This document shows, one piece after another, positions 7,674 through 14,952 of a stretch of 64,000 nucleotides of DNA. Origin of the DNA: Antiquaquibacter soli (GTDB lineage: Bacteria; Actinomycetota; Actinomycetes; Actinomycetales; Microbacteriaceae); NCBI RefSeq assembly GCF_030580675.1, contig NZ_JAUQUB010000002.1, positions 62,001-126,000 of the forward strand, written 5' to 3'. Position 1 is the first letter of the stretch. Each line of letters begins with the position of its first letter. Position numbers and translations under genes: made by a program. Below the pieces are notes generated by a model. The model saw nothing but the letters and a program-made list of their open reading frames with translations, ran no database searches and was not told the DNA's origin.

Positions 7674-8318
7674 CTACTCCCCGTCCGGCAGGGTGTGCCA
7701 GATGTCGAACGCGACCGCCGAGGCGCCCTCCGCGTCGCCCGCGGCGAGCCGGTCGATCAGCCGTTCGTGCAGTTCGACGGATGACTCGCCCGCGCTGCTG
7801 AAGCGCTGACGCTCGGCGCGGCGCACGAGCGGGTCGAAGTGCTCCACCACTGACTCGAGTGCGCGGTTGCCGAGGGCGGAGACGGGGATGCCGTGCAGCT
7901 CCTCATCGGCCGCGTGCGCAGCATCCACGTCCCCGGAGCGCAGGGCGGCGGCGAACCTCGAATTGGCCGCGCGCATGCGGTCGAGGTCGTCGGTCGAAAG
8001 CGCGCCGGCGACCCCGCGTGCGGCGAGGGCGTGCATGGCGGCGATCACGTCGCGCGCGTCACGGGCAGCCTGGGCATCGATGGCGGTGACTGTTGTGGAT
8101 CGACCTGGGACGGCGACGACGAGTCCGCTGGTCGCGAGGCGGAGCAATGCCTCGCGGATGGGGGTGCGGCTCACTCCGAGCCACTCGGCGAGTTCGCCGT
8201 CACGGAGCTGCTCGCCCGGGGCGAAGGTACCGTCGACGATCGCGTCGCGAAGTCGGCGGTAGACGTCGTCGCGGAGCAGCGAGCGGCCGACGCCGGGGCT
8301 GCCGGTGGGAATGGGCAT
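7674..8318 (-). CDS. GntR-family regulator with FCD ligand domain
   Basis: A 214-residue FadR-subfamily regulator. The winged helix occupies residues ~12-80 (DDVYRRLRDAIVDGTFAPGE, then VSRTPIREALLRLATSGLV) and a helical FCD domain follows, with the metal-ligand type His residues in AADEELHGIPV and SVELHERLIDRL. The ATG lies directly against one copy of a GCAATATGTTGC box; a second copy lies before the divergent hydrolase gene, so it likely represses itself and that gene. Ligand is probably a small carboxylate, by family precedent only. Confidence 0.9.
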   Translation of the reverse strand: MPIPTGSPGVGRSLLRDDVYRRLRDAIVDGTFAPGEQLRDGELAEWLGVSRTPIREALLRLATSGLVVAVPGRSTTVTAIDAQAARDARDVIAAMHALAARGVAGALSTDDLDRMRAANSRFAAALRSGDVDAAHAADEELHGIPVSALGNRALESVVEHFDPLVRRAERQRFSSAGESSVELHERLIDRLAAGDAEGASAVAFDIWHTLPDGE

Positions 8319-8396
8319 GCAATATGTTGCGCGCGGTCGGCCGCCTCACGCAAATCCCCGAGGGGTGGGAATACTCAACGGAATGCAATATGTTGC
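8319..8396. promoter_or_regulatory. Duplicated GCAATATGTTGC operator
   Basis: The identical 13-mer TGCAATATGTTGC occurs at 8318-8330 and 8384-8396, in the 138-base gap between the divergent GntR and hydrolase genes. GCAA and TTGC form an inverted repeat around four A/T-rich bases. One copy touches the GntR start codon, the other lies about 60 bases before the hydrolase start. The boxes are AT-rich islands in GC-rich DNA and are the obvious binding sites for the GntR protein. Confidence 0.75.
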
Positions 8397-8456
8397 ACAC
8401 TACACGTCGGCGTGGTGCCGACTTCTCCTCCCGGAGACAGCGAAAGGAACGGCAGC

Positions 8457-9152
8457 ATGACCACCACCGACGGAATCACGAACATCGTCCTCGTCCACGG
8501 CGCCTTCGCCGATGGCTCCGGCTGGCGGGGCGTCTACGACAACCTCACCGCTCGCGGCTACCGGGTGAGCATCGTCCAGAACCCACTCACCTCCTTCGCC
8601 GACGACGTCGCCGCGACCCGCCGCGTGCTCGACCGCCAGGACGGCCCGACCATCCTCGTCGGCCACTCGTGGGGCGGCACGGTGATCACCGAGGCGGGCA
8701 CGCACGACAAGGTCGCCGGCCTCGTCTACGTCGCCGCCCTCATCCCGGACTCAGGCGAGACGAGCGGCCAGCAGTACGAGGGCTTCGCCCCGACCCCGGA
8801 GTTCGTCATCGACATCGGCGAGGACGGCTTCGGATTCCTCAACCTCGAGAAGTTCGCCATCGGTTTCGCCGCTGACGCGAGCGAGGCGGATGCCGCGTTC
8901 CTCCGCGACTCGCAGGTGCCCGTCAACATGACCGTCTTCGGGGAGCCCGTCACCACCGCGGCCTGGCACGACAAGCCCAGCTGGGCGGTCATCGCCACCG
9001 AGGACAACGCGTTCGACCCGGCGATGCTGCGGCACATGGCCCGGCGCAGTGGCTCCGAGATCACCGCGGTGCCCGGCAGCCACGCCGTCTATGCGACCCA
9101 GGCGGCCGCAGTCGCGGACGTGATCGCGGCGGCGGCGTCGAGCGCGAGCTGA
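8457..9152 (+). CDS. Alpha/beta hydrolase (RsbQ/esterase-like)
   Basis: A 231-residue alpha/beta hydrolase with an intact active site: VLVHGAFADGSGW (11-23), nucleophile elbow GHSWGG near residue 68, an acid in the ATEDNAFDPAMLRHMA segment, and the catalytic His in VPGSHAVYATQ near 205-214. This sequence type (LVHGAFADGSGW and QNPLTSFADDVAATRRVL) is common among annotated 'alpha/beta fold hydrolases' whose substrate is unknown. GAAAGGA precedes ATG 8457. Divergent from, and probably controlled by, the GntR regulator. Confidence 0.88.
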   Translation: MTTTDGITNIVLVHGAFADGSGWRGVYDNLTARGYRVSIVQNPLTSFADDVAATRRVLDRQDGPTILVGHSWGGTVITEAGTHDKVAGLVYVAALIPDSGETSGQQYEGFAPTPEFVIDIGEDGFGFLNLEKFAIGFAADASEADAAFLRDSQVPVNMTVFGEPVTTAAWHDKPSWAVIATEDNAFDPAMLRHMARRSGSEITAVPGSHAVYATQAAAVADVIAAAASSAS

Positions 9153-9160
9153 GCATCCCG

Positions 9161-9200
9161 AGCTGGCGGCTGGCCCGCGTCCCGCGAGCCAGCCGCAGCT
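9161..9200 (+). terminator. Hairpin after the hydrolase gene
   Basis: AGCTGGCGGCTGGC (9161-9174) pairs with GCCAGCCGCAGCT (9188-9200) with one bulged base and a 13-base loop. It begins 8 bases after the hydrolase stop codon. Confidence 0.5.
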
Positions 9201-9295
9201 GCGGAGGGGAGGCATCGTGACGCTCCCACCGGCCCTCTGGATCGGGAGGGCAAGTGGTCCGAGAGTTTCATGGTCCCGCTCGCTGCGTCTTTCCT

Positions 9296-9342
9296 GTGAA
9301 GCACGCTTCATGTATTCAGCAAAAGCATGAAGCATGCTTCAC
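9296..9342 (+). promoter_or_regulatory. Twin palindromic operator upstream of TerC gene
   Basis: TGAAGCACGCTTCA (9297-9310) and the perfect palindrome TGAAGCATGCTTCA (9328-9341) lie 31 bases apart centre to centre, three helical turns; together they also form one larger inverted repeat with 17-base arms. They sit 20-70 bases before the GTG start of the TerC gene. Two dimers of a winged-helix regulator could bind side by side; the regulator at 10330 is the nearest candidate. Confidence 0.7.
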
Positions 9343-9363
9343 TTGTCGCGTCGAAAGGAAACC

Positions 9364-10326
9364 GTGACCGTACCCCTCTGGGCGTGGCTCGCCGTCATCG
9401 GCGTCATCGTCCTCATGCTCGCCATCGACCTCGTTGCTCACCGGAAGGCCCACGTCATCGGGTTGAGGGAAGCGGCGGGGTGGTCCATCTTCTGGGTCCT
9501 CAGCGGAATCACTTTCGGTGCGATCATCTGGATGCTCTTCGGCGCCGAGTTCGGACAGCAGTACTTCGCCGGCTTCGTGATCGAGAAGTCGCTCGCCGTC
9601 GACAACGTGTTCGTCTGGGCCATCATCTTCGCGAGCTTCGGCGTCCCTGCCCAGTACCAGCACCGGGTCCTCTTCCTCGGGGTTCTCGGAGCGCTCGTGT
9701 TCCGCGGCATCTTCATCGCCCTCGGGGCCGCCCTGCTCGACACCTTCGCCTGGATCCTCTACGTCTTCGCCGCGTTCCTCGTGATCACCGGCATCCAGAT
9801 GCTCCGGCACCGCAACGACCACGGCGACCCGAGCCAGTCTCGGGTGCTGAAGGTCTTCCGTCGATTCGTGCCCATGACGGAGGAGTACGACGGCCAGAAG
9901 CTCGTGACGCGGGTCGGCGGCGCGCTCGTGGCGACTCCCCTGCTCGCGGTGCTCGTGCTCATCGAGTTCACCGACATCGTGTTCGCGGTCGACTCGATCC
10001 CCGCGATCTTCGCCGTCACGTCCGAGCCGTTCCTCGTCTTCACCGCCAATGCGTTTGCCATCCTGGGCCTTCGGGCGATGTACTTCCTGCTCGCTGACCT
10101 CGTCCACCGGTTCGTCTACCTCAAGATCGGCCTCGCCGCGATCCTCATCTGGGTCGGTGTGAAGATGGCCCTGCACGACATCGTGAAGGTGCCCACGACC
10201 GTCTCGCTCGCCGTGATCGTCGGGATCCTCGCCGTCACGATCGCCGCGAGCCTGTGGGCCACCCGCGGTCAGGGGCGTCGACCGGTCGACGCGCCCCGCA
10301 GCCCGACGGCAACCGGTGAGAATTGA
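9364..10326 (+). CDS. TerC-family integral membrane protein
   Basis: A ~320-residue polytopic membrane protein of the TerC/Alx family, with about nine hydrophobic segments. Conserved acidic residues lie within membrane segments: EKSLAVDNVFVW, and IEFTDIVFAVDSIPAI, which are the family's putative metal sites. Members are tied to tellurite resistance, pH response or manganese export. GTG 9364 has AAAGGA just before it and avoids starting inside the twin palindrome, as ATG 9334 would. No yybP-ykoY riboswitch consensus was recognised upstream. A small regulator gene follows after 3 bases. Confidence 0.88.
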   Translation: MTVPLWAWLAVIGVIVLMLAIDLVAHRKAHVIGLREAAGWSIFWVLSGITFGAIIWMLFGAEFGQQYFAGFVIEKSLAVDNVFVWAIIFASFGVPAQYQHRVLFLGVLGALVFRGIFIALGAALLDTFAWILYVFAAFLVITGIQMLRHRNDHGDPSQSRVLKVFRRFVPMTEEYDGQKLVTRVGGALVATPLLAVLVLIEFTDIVFAVDSIPAIFAVTSEPFLVFTANAFAILGLRAMYFLLADLVHRFVYLKIGLAAILIWVGVKMALHDIVKVPTTVSLAVIVGILAVTIAASLWATRGQGRRPVDAPRSPTATGEN

Positions 10327-10329
10327 CAC

Positions 10330-10608
10330 ATGCCGCAGTGGACGTTCCTCACCCATCACGCTCACCTGATCATCCAGGTCGCCCAGAACCCGGATGCCAC
10401 CCTCGAGGAGCTTGCGGCCTCGGTCGGCATCTCGACCCGTAGCGCCGTCACCATCCTCAACGATCTCGAGGCTGCCGGGTACCTGGAGCGGGAGCGCCGC
10501 GGGCGCCGGAACCACTACGTGCTCCACGGGGAGCGACCGCTGCGGCATCCCTCGAATGCGGCGCACACGGTGGACGAACTCATTACGGCGCTGCGCGACA
10601 TCGGCTGA
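10330..10608 (+). CDS. Small winged-helix transcriptional regulator
   Basis: A 92-residue one-domain regulator: helix-turn-helix TLEELAASVGISTRSAVTIL (about 22-41), recognition helix, then a wing with YLERERRGRRNHYVLHGERPLRHP. The pattern is that of MarR/ArsR-like winged helices used as stand-alone DNA binders. It has no metal-binding CxC of classical ArsR proteins. It follows terC after 3 bases, so the pair is probably an autoregulated operon acting through the twin palindromes at 9296-9342. Confidence 0.8.
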   Translation: MPQWTFLTHHAHLIIQVAQNPDATLEELAASVGISTRSAVTILNDLEAAGYLERERRGRRNHYVLHGERPLRHPSNAAHTVDELITALRDIG

Positions 10609-10623
10609 CCGCTCGCTCGCTCC

Positions 10624-12855
10624 TCAGCGCGCCGCGACCGTCACGCGGTGACGCCCCGCTGTGAGCTCGCGGTCGTCGTCCCCCGCGACGCACAGCACCC
10701 CGGTCGCGCCAGCAGGCACCTCGAGGTCGATCACGATCGAGCCATCCCGACGCTCCCACCGGATGCCCGCCTCGCCGCGGGCCGTCACGATGCGCGCCCC
10801 CGCGTGGTCGAGCTGCTCGGCGAACAGCGGGGCGAAGCGGATGCGCGAGTAGCCCGGCTCGGCGGGTGAGACGCCCGCGAGCGTCTCGTGCAGCCACGCG
10901 GCCACGGCGCCGAGCGCGTAGTGGTTGAACGAGGTCATCTGGCCCGGGTTCACCGAGCCGTCGGGGAGCAGGCTGTCCCAGCGCTCCCACACCGTCGTCG
11001 CCCCCATCGTGACGGGGTAGAGCCAGGAGGGCCGCTCCCGCTGGAAGAGCAGCCGGGTCGCGGTCTCGCCGTGACCGGTGCTCGTGAGGGCGTCGAGGAT
11101 GAACGGCGTGCCCGCGAACCCCGTGGAGATGCGGTACCCCGCCTCCGCGACGAGTTCGGCGAGTCGGTCGCCCGCCGCCTCGCGAGCGTCGCCGTCGAGC
11201 ATGTCGAACGCGATCGCGAGGGCGTAGACGGTGGCGCAGTCGCTGAGGATCCGGAACGGGTCCCGGGTGACGTAAGCGTCGTGGAAGGCGGCGAGGGTCC
11301 GGTCGGCGAGGTCCGCGGCGTACCGGGTGGCCGCGGCATCCTCGACTGCTGCCGCCATCCGCGAGACGAGCGCGCTCGAGCGGTAGAGGACGGCGGTCGC
11401 GACCACGTCGGGGTCCGCCTTGGCCAGCCCCGGCTTGTCGTCGGGGGCATCCGGGTCGAGCCAGTCCCCGAACTGGAAGCCGCCCTCCCACACCCCGCGC
11501 TCGCTCAGCTGAGACTCCACCGCGCGCAGGTGCGCGACCATGGCGTCGAGGTTGTCGTGGATGACCCGCGGGTCGCCGTGGGTCATCCACAGTGCCCACG
11601 GCACCCAGACGATCGCGTCGCTCCAGATCGCCGTCGGGCCGGTGAGTTCGAGGTCGCCCCGCACGGCGGGGTACTTCAGCACGTCGGGCACGACCCAGGG
11701 CACGACTCCGTGCTGCGCCGCCTGCTCGGTGCGCACGTCGCCCAGCCAGTCCGCGAGGAACGCCGACGAGTCGACGAGGAAGGCCGCGGTCGAGGCGAAC
11801 ACCGCGATGTCGCCCGTCCACCCCAGTCGCTCGTCGCGCTGCGGGCAATCGGTGGGGATGGACACGAAGTTGCCGCGCGTGCTCCACACCACGTTCTCGT
11901 GGAGCCGGTTCAGCTCGGCGCTCGAGCTCTCGAACCACCCCCTTCTCGTGAGCGTCGACCCCACCACCACGGCGGTGATCTCCGAGAGGGCGACCTCGGG
12001 GGAGCATCCCTCGATCGCGATGTATCGGAAGCCGTGGAGGGTGAACGTCGGCTCGAACTCGTCGAGCCCGCCGCTCAGGATGAACTCGTCGGTCGCGAGC
12101 GCCGATCGCAGCGGGCGGATGGCGAGCGCCTCCCCCTCGAGGACCTCGGCGTGGCGGACACGGATGACTCGGCCGCTCGGTCCCTGGACGACGAGCTTGA
12201 GCCACCCCACGAGGTTCTGTCCGAAGTCGACCATCAGAGCGCCCGAGCTCTCCCAGGTGCGCACCGGCGCGAGCGTGCCGGTGCGGGTCACGGCGGGGGA
12301 CTGCGCGGGCACGAGCCGATCCAGGCCCTCGGCGGACTCGGTCACCGCTGACCACTGGGCGGGAGCGGAGCGCAGCCGGGCATCGATCGTCTCGCCGTCG
12401 TAGAGGTCCGCCCGCGTGATCGCGGAGCCGGCGACCGACCACGTCGAGTCCGTGCCGACGACCTCTTCGGTGCCGTCCCGGTAGAGGACGGTGAGCTGGA
12501 TGATCGCCTCCGCCCGATCGCCATAGACCTCGCGACCACCGCGCCAGGCGAGCCGACCGCGGTACCAGCCGTCGGCGACCGTCGCGAGGATCTCGACCTC
12601 CGGCTCCCCGATGAGCGACGTGACGTCGACCTCCGAGTACCGAAGTCGCCACTCGTAGCTCGTCCAGCCGGGGGCGAGCACCTCGTCGGACACCGCGCGG
12701 CCGTTGAGGGTCACCTCGATGACGCCCTTTGCCGAGTAGCGCAGCACGGCGGACTGGATCTCATCGGCACCGCGCGAGAGGACGAACTGCCCTCGGAACG
12801 TCGGGGCCCCGTCGATCTCGGCGGCGGGGGCGATGAACGTCGCTGTCCATTCCAT
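10624..12855 (-). CDS. Alpha-L-rhamnosidase, GH78
   Basis: A 743-residue glycoside hydrolase 78 that would remove terminal L-rhamnose from plant glycosides or pectic side chains. The N-terminal ~130 residues form beta modules (WTSYEWRLRYSEVDVTSLI, ATVADGWYRGRL), then a concanavalin-like segment, the (alpha/alpha)6 barrel with the family block DCPQRDERLGWTGD near 335-348 containing catalytic acidic residues, and a C-terminal beta domain. There is no signal peptide, so it acts in the cytoplasm on imported oligomers or glycosides. ATG 12855 has a GGAG site and is preferred to an upstream in-frame ATG. It is divergent from the isomerase gene across a region with regulator boxes. Confidence 0.93.
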   Translation of the reverse strand: MEWTATFIAPAAEIDGAPTFRGQFVLSRGADEIQSAVLRYSAKGVIEVTLNGRAVSDEVLAPGWTSYEWRLRYSEVDVTSLIGEPEVEILATVADGWYRGRLAWRGGREVYGDRAEAIIQLTVLYRDGTEEVVGTDSTWSVAGSAITRADLYDGETIDARLRSAPAQWSAVTESAEGLDRLVPAQSPAVTRTGTLAPVRTWESSGALMVDFGQNLVGWLKLVVQGPSGRVIRVRHAEVLEGEALAIRPLRSALATDEFILSGGLDEFEPTFTLHGFRYIAIEGCSPEVALSEITAVVVGSTLTRRGWFESSSAELNRLHENVVWSTRGNFVSIPTDCPQRDERLGWTGDIAVFASTAAFLVDSSAFLADWLGDVRTEQAAQHGVVPWVVPDVLKYPAVRGDLELTGPTAIWSDAIVWVPWALWMTHGDPRVIHDNLDAMVAHLRAVESQLSERGVWEGGFQFGDWLDPDAPDDKPGLAKADPDVVATAVLYRSSALVSRMAAAVEDAAATRYAADLADRTLAAFHDAYVTRDPFRILSDCATVYALAIAFDMLDGDAREAAGDRLAELVAEAGYRISTGFAGTPFILDALTSTGHGETATRLLFQRERPSWLYPVTMGATTVWERWDSLLPDGSVNPGQMTSFNHYALGAVAAWLHETLAGVSPAEPGYSRIRFAPLFAEQLDHAGARIVTARGEAGIRWERRDGSIVIDLEVPAGATGVLCVAGDDDRELTAGRHRVTVAAR

Positions 12856-12865
12856 GCGTTCTCCA

Positions 12866-12910
12866 GTGAGCGATCGTGAGCGAAAACGCAAAAGTAGCAT
12901 TTGCGCTCAC
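12866..12910. promoter_or_regulatory. TGAGCGAW operator repeats, rhamnosidase/isomerase divergent promoter
   Basis: TGAGCGAT (12867) and TGAGCGAA (12877) are direct repeats 10 bases apart, with an inverted TGCGCTCA at 12902-12909, in the 108-base gap between the divergent rhamnosidase and isomerase genes. The same TGAKCGAW word is repeated three times before the regulator and transporter genes (14838-14863), which suggests one common regulator. Confidence 0.65.
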
Positions 12911-12963
12911 GCCCGCCCACCTATCGTTCCTAAAGCTGCACATTCGATCATCAAGGAGGAGCC

Positions 12964-13734
12964 ATGCGCCGATTGGGCGCGTTCTCGACACTCGGCTGCC
13001 CGGAACTGTCGGCGGAGGGCATCGCTCGCCTCGCCCGCGACCACGGCGACCTGGGGGTGGAGCTCCGGGCCGCTGCCGGCACCCCGCTCAACGACGGCAT
13101 GTCCGCGACCGCCCTCGCCGAGCTCGCTGACGAGCTCCGCGCCACGCGCCTTCTCAGCGTCTCGACCTACGTGCTCATCGCCGACACGGCCGCGGACGAC
13201 AGCGACGTCGTCGAGGGGCTCCTCACCGCGATCGACCTCGCGCGCGCCCTCGGCGCGCCCGCCATCCGCGTCTTCGCCGGTGGTGAGGGCACCGCGCTGC
13301 CCGCACGGCGACTGCGCTCGGCCCTCGCCGGTACGGGCCCCGATGTCGAGATCCTCCTCGAGACGCACGACTCGCACTCCACCGGCCGATCGGTCGCCGA
13401 CGTGCTGGACGCGGTCGGGGATGCGCGGTGCGGCGCGATCTGGGACGTCGCCCACCCGTGGGCGGTCGGCGAGCGACCGGAGCACACCCTCGAGGCCCTG
13501 TGGCCGTGGTTGAGGTACGTGCAGGTCAAGGACGAGCCTTCCCCGACCGAGCGCACCCCCGTGCTCCTCGGCGAGGGAGGAATCCCGCTCGAGCACATGC
13601 TCGACCTGCTCGACGATCGCGGGTACTCGGGGGTGCTCTCGCTCGAATGGGAGCGGGCGTGGCATCCGTCTATCCCGCCGCTCGGCGACGCGCTCTCGGC
13701 CGCCGAGCGCTGGCTGGAGTCGGCCGGCCGCTAG
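12964..13734 (+). CDS. Sugar phosphate isomerase/epimerase-like TIM barrel
   Basis: A 256-residue AP-endonuclease-2/xylose-isomerase-like TIM barrel. Metal-ligand type residues appear at strand ends: LGVELR, ILLETHDSH (Glu, His), GAIWDVAHPW (Asp, His), RYVQVKDE and SLEWERAWHP (Glu). Such proteins in sugar loci isomerise or epimerise keto sugars, or act as 3-dehydroshikimate-like dehydratases; which one cannot be told here. AAGGAGGA lies just before ATG 12964. Divergent from the rhamnosidase and convergent with the regulator. Confidence 0.82.
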   Translation: MRRLGAFSTLGCPELSAEGIARLARDHGDLGVELRAAAGTPLNDGMSATALAELADELRATRLLSVSTYVLIADTAADDSDVVEGLLTAIDLARALGAPAIRVFAGGEGTALPARRLRSALAGTGPDVEILLETHDSHSTGRSVADVLDAVGDARCGAIWDVAHPWAVGERPEHTLEALWPWLRYVQVKDEPSPTERTPVLLGEGGIPLEHMLDLLDDRGYSGVLSLEWERAWHPSIPPLGDALSAAERWLESAGR

Positions 13735-13738
13735 CCGG

Positions 13739-14827
13739 CTACGCCGTCTCCGCCACGCCCGTGGACTTGCGGATCCGCAGCTCGGGGTAGACGGCGATCC
13801 GCTGCGGGGCCGCCCGGTCGTCGTCCGCGGTGCACAGCTCGACGCAGCGCTGCACCGCCTGGAATCCCACCTGGGTCTTCGGCGGGGCGACCGCCGTCAG
13901 CGGCACCTCGCAGAACGCCGAGAGCTCGTCGTCGTAGGAGACGATCGCGAGATCGTCGGGGATGCTCATGCCCCGCGCGAGGCAGTCCTGCAGCGCATCG
14001 ACGGCATCCTGCTCGGGGTGGATGAGGATGGCGTCGCACCCGTCGTCGAGCAGCTCCTGCACGACCTCCCACGGCAGTCGGGTGCGGGCGGGCGACCAGT
14101 GCTTGCTGACGAGGAAGGGCAGCTGCGGGAGGCCGAGCTCCTCGGTCGCCGCGAGGTAGCCGCGACGCATCTCGGGGGTCGCGTAGAAGCCGGGGCTCAG
14201 GAGGGCGATGCGGCTGCGACCGCTCGAGTGCAGGTACCGTACCGCGTCCTGCACGCCGTCGCCGTGGGATGTCACGACCGAGTCGAGCCGCACTCCCTTG
14301 CCGAACAGCAGCTCCGGATCGCGCTCGAGCATCACGACGGGGATGGGCAGGCTCAGGATCAGGTCGCGGAACTCGCCGTCGGGGTAGTCCACCCCGCTCG
14401 TCGAGATCATGAGTCCGTCGACGCCGTTGTCGATCATGCGCTGCACGAGCGCGAGCTCGCGCTCGAGGGAGTCGTCCGCGATCGAGACGAGCAGTCGTGC
14501 ACCGAGCTCGCGCGCGGCCCGGTTGGCGCCCCGGATGACCGGGCCGTAGTAGTAGCCGGACCGCGGCAGCACCATCCCGATCGTGAGCGGCTCGCCGGTC
14601 GCGTCGCTCCGTTGCGGCGCCTGCTGGGTGCGGCTGGACAGCATCGCTCCGCCGTGCACCCGGCGGATGGTGCCGCGCTGCTCGAGGTCGGCGAGGTCCC
14701 GGCGGATGGTCGCGAGGGAGACACCCATCTCGGTCGCGAGTGCTACGGTCTCCACCCGGCCGCGTGAGCGTATGAGCTTCGCGATCTCGCGAAGCCTCTC
14801 GTCCTTGAGGTCCATGACGGAGAGCAT
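13739..14827 (-). CDS. Chimeric regulator: DeoR HTH fused to LacI-type sugar-binding domain
   Basis: A 362-residue protein with a DeoR-type N-terminus (ERLREIAKLIRSRGRVETV, SLATIRRDLADLEQRG, RRVHGGA, residues ~8-62) joined to a periplasmic-binding-protein-like domain of LacI type from ~80 to 345 (IGMVLPRSGYYYGPVIRGAN, ..GVDGLMISTS, IPDDLAIVSYDDE, QVGFQAVQRCVELC). LacI proteins normally carry a different HTH and a hinge helix, and DeoR proteins a phosphosugar-binding domain, so this is a domain swap known in some actinobacteria. ATG 14815 is an alternative start. TGATCGAA repeats begin 11 bases upstream. It probably senses the imported sugar. Confidence 0.88.
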   Translation of the reverse strand: MLSVMDLKDERLREIAKLIRSRGRVETVALATEMGVSLATIRRDLADLEQRGTIRRVHGGAMLSSRTQQAPQRSDATGEPLTIGMVLPRSGYYYGPVIRGANRAARELGARLLVSIADDSLERELALVQRMIDNGVDGLMISTSGVDYPDGEFRDLILSLPIPVVMLERDPELLFGKGVRLDSVVTSHGDGVQDAVRYLHSSGRSRIALLSPGFYATPEMRRGYLAATEELGLPQLPFLVSKHWSPARTRLPWEVVQELLDDGCDAILIHPEQDAVDALQDCLARGMSIPDDLAIVSYDDELSAFCEVPLTAVAPPKTQVGFQAVQRCVELCTADDDRAAPQRIAVYPELRIRKSTGVAETA

Positions 14828-14837
14828 AGTGGTGGGA

Positions 14838-14898
14838 TGATCGAATGTGATCGTTTGATCGAACAGTCATTGACTGCCCGAAAGGCTCGGGAGATTCT
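14838..14898 (+). promoter_or_regulatory. Promoter with triple TGATCGWW operator for the sugar ABC operon
   Basis: TGATCGAA (14838), TGATCGTT (14848) and TGATCGAA (14856) are direct repeats at 10- and 8-base steps. Immediately downstream lie a -35-like TTGACT (14870-14875), a 17-base spacer and a -10-like GATTCT (14893-14898). Binding at the repeats would cover the region just upstream of the -35 box of the transporter operon and the start of the divergent regulator gene. Confidence 0.65.
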
Positions 14899-14952
14899 TA
14901 CTCGATCAATCGCCCAACGGAGGGCGATCACGACAAATGGAGACAATCTCAC

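Noticed and set aside
9153-9363. Manganese (yybP-ykoY) riboswitch upstream of terC
   Set aside because: Such elements are common before terC genes, but I could not recognise the conserved core; the visible structure is the twin palindrome instead. A covariance-model search would be decisive.
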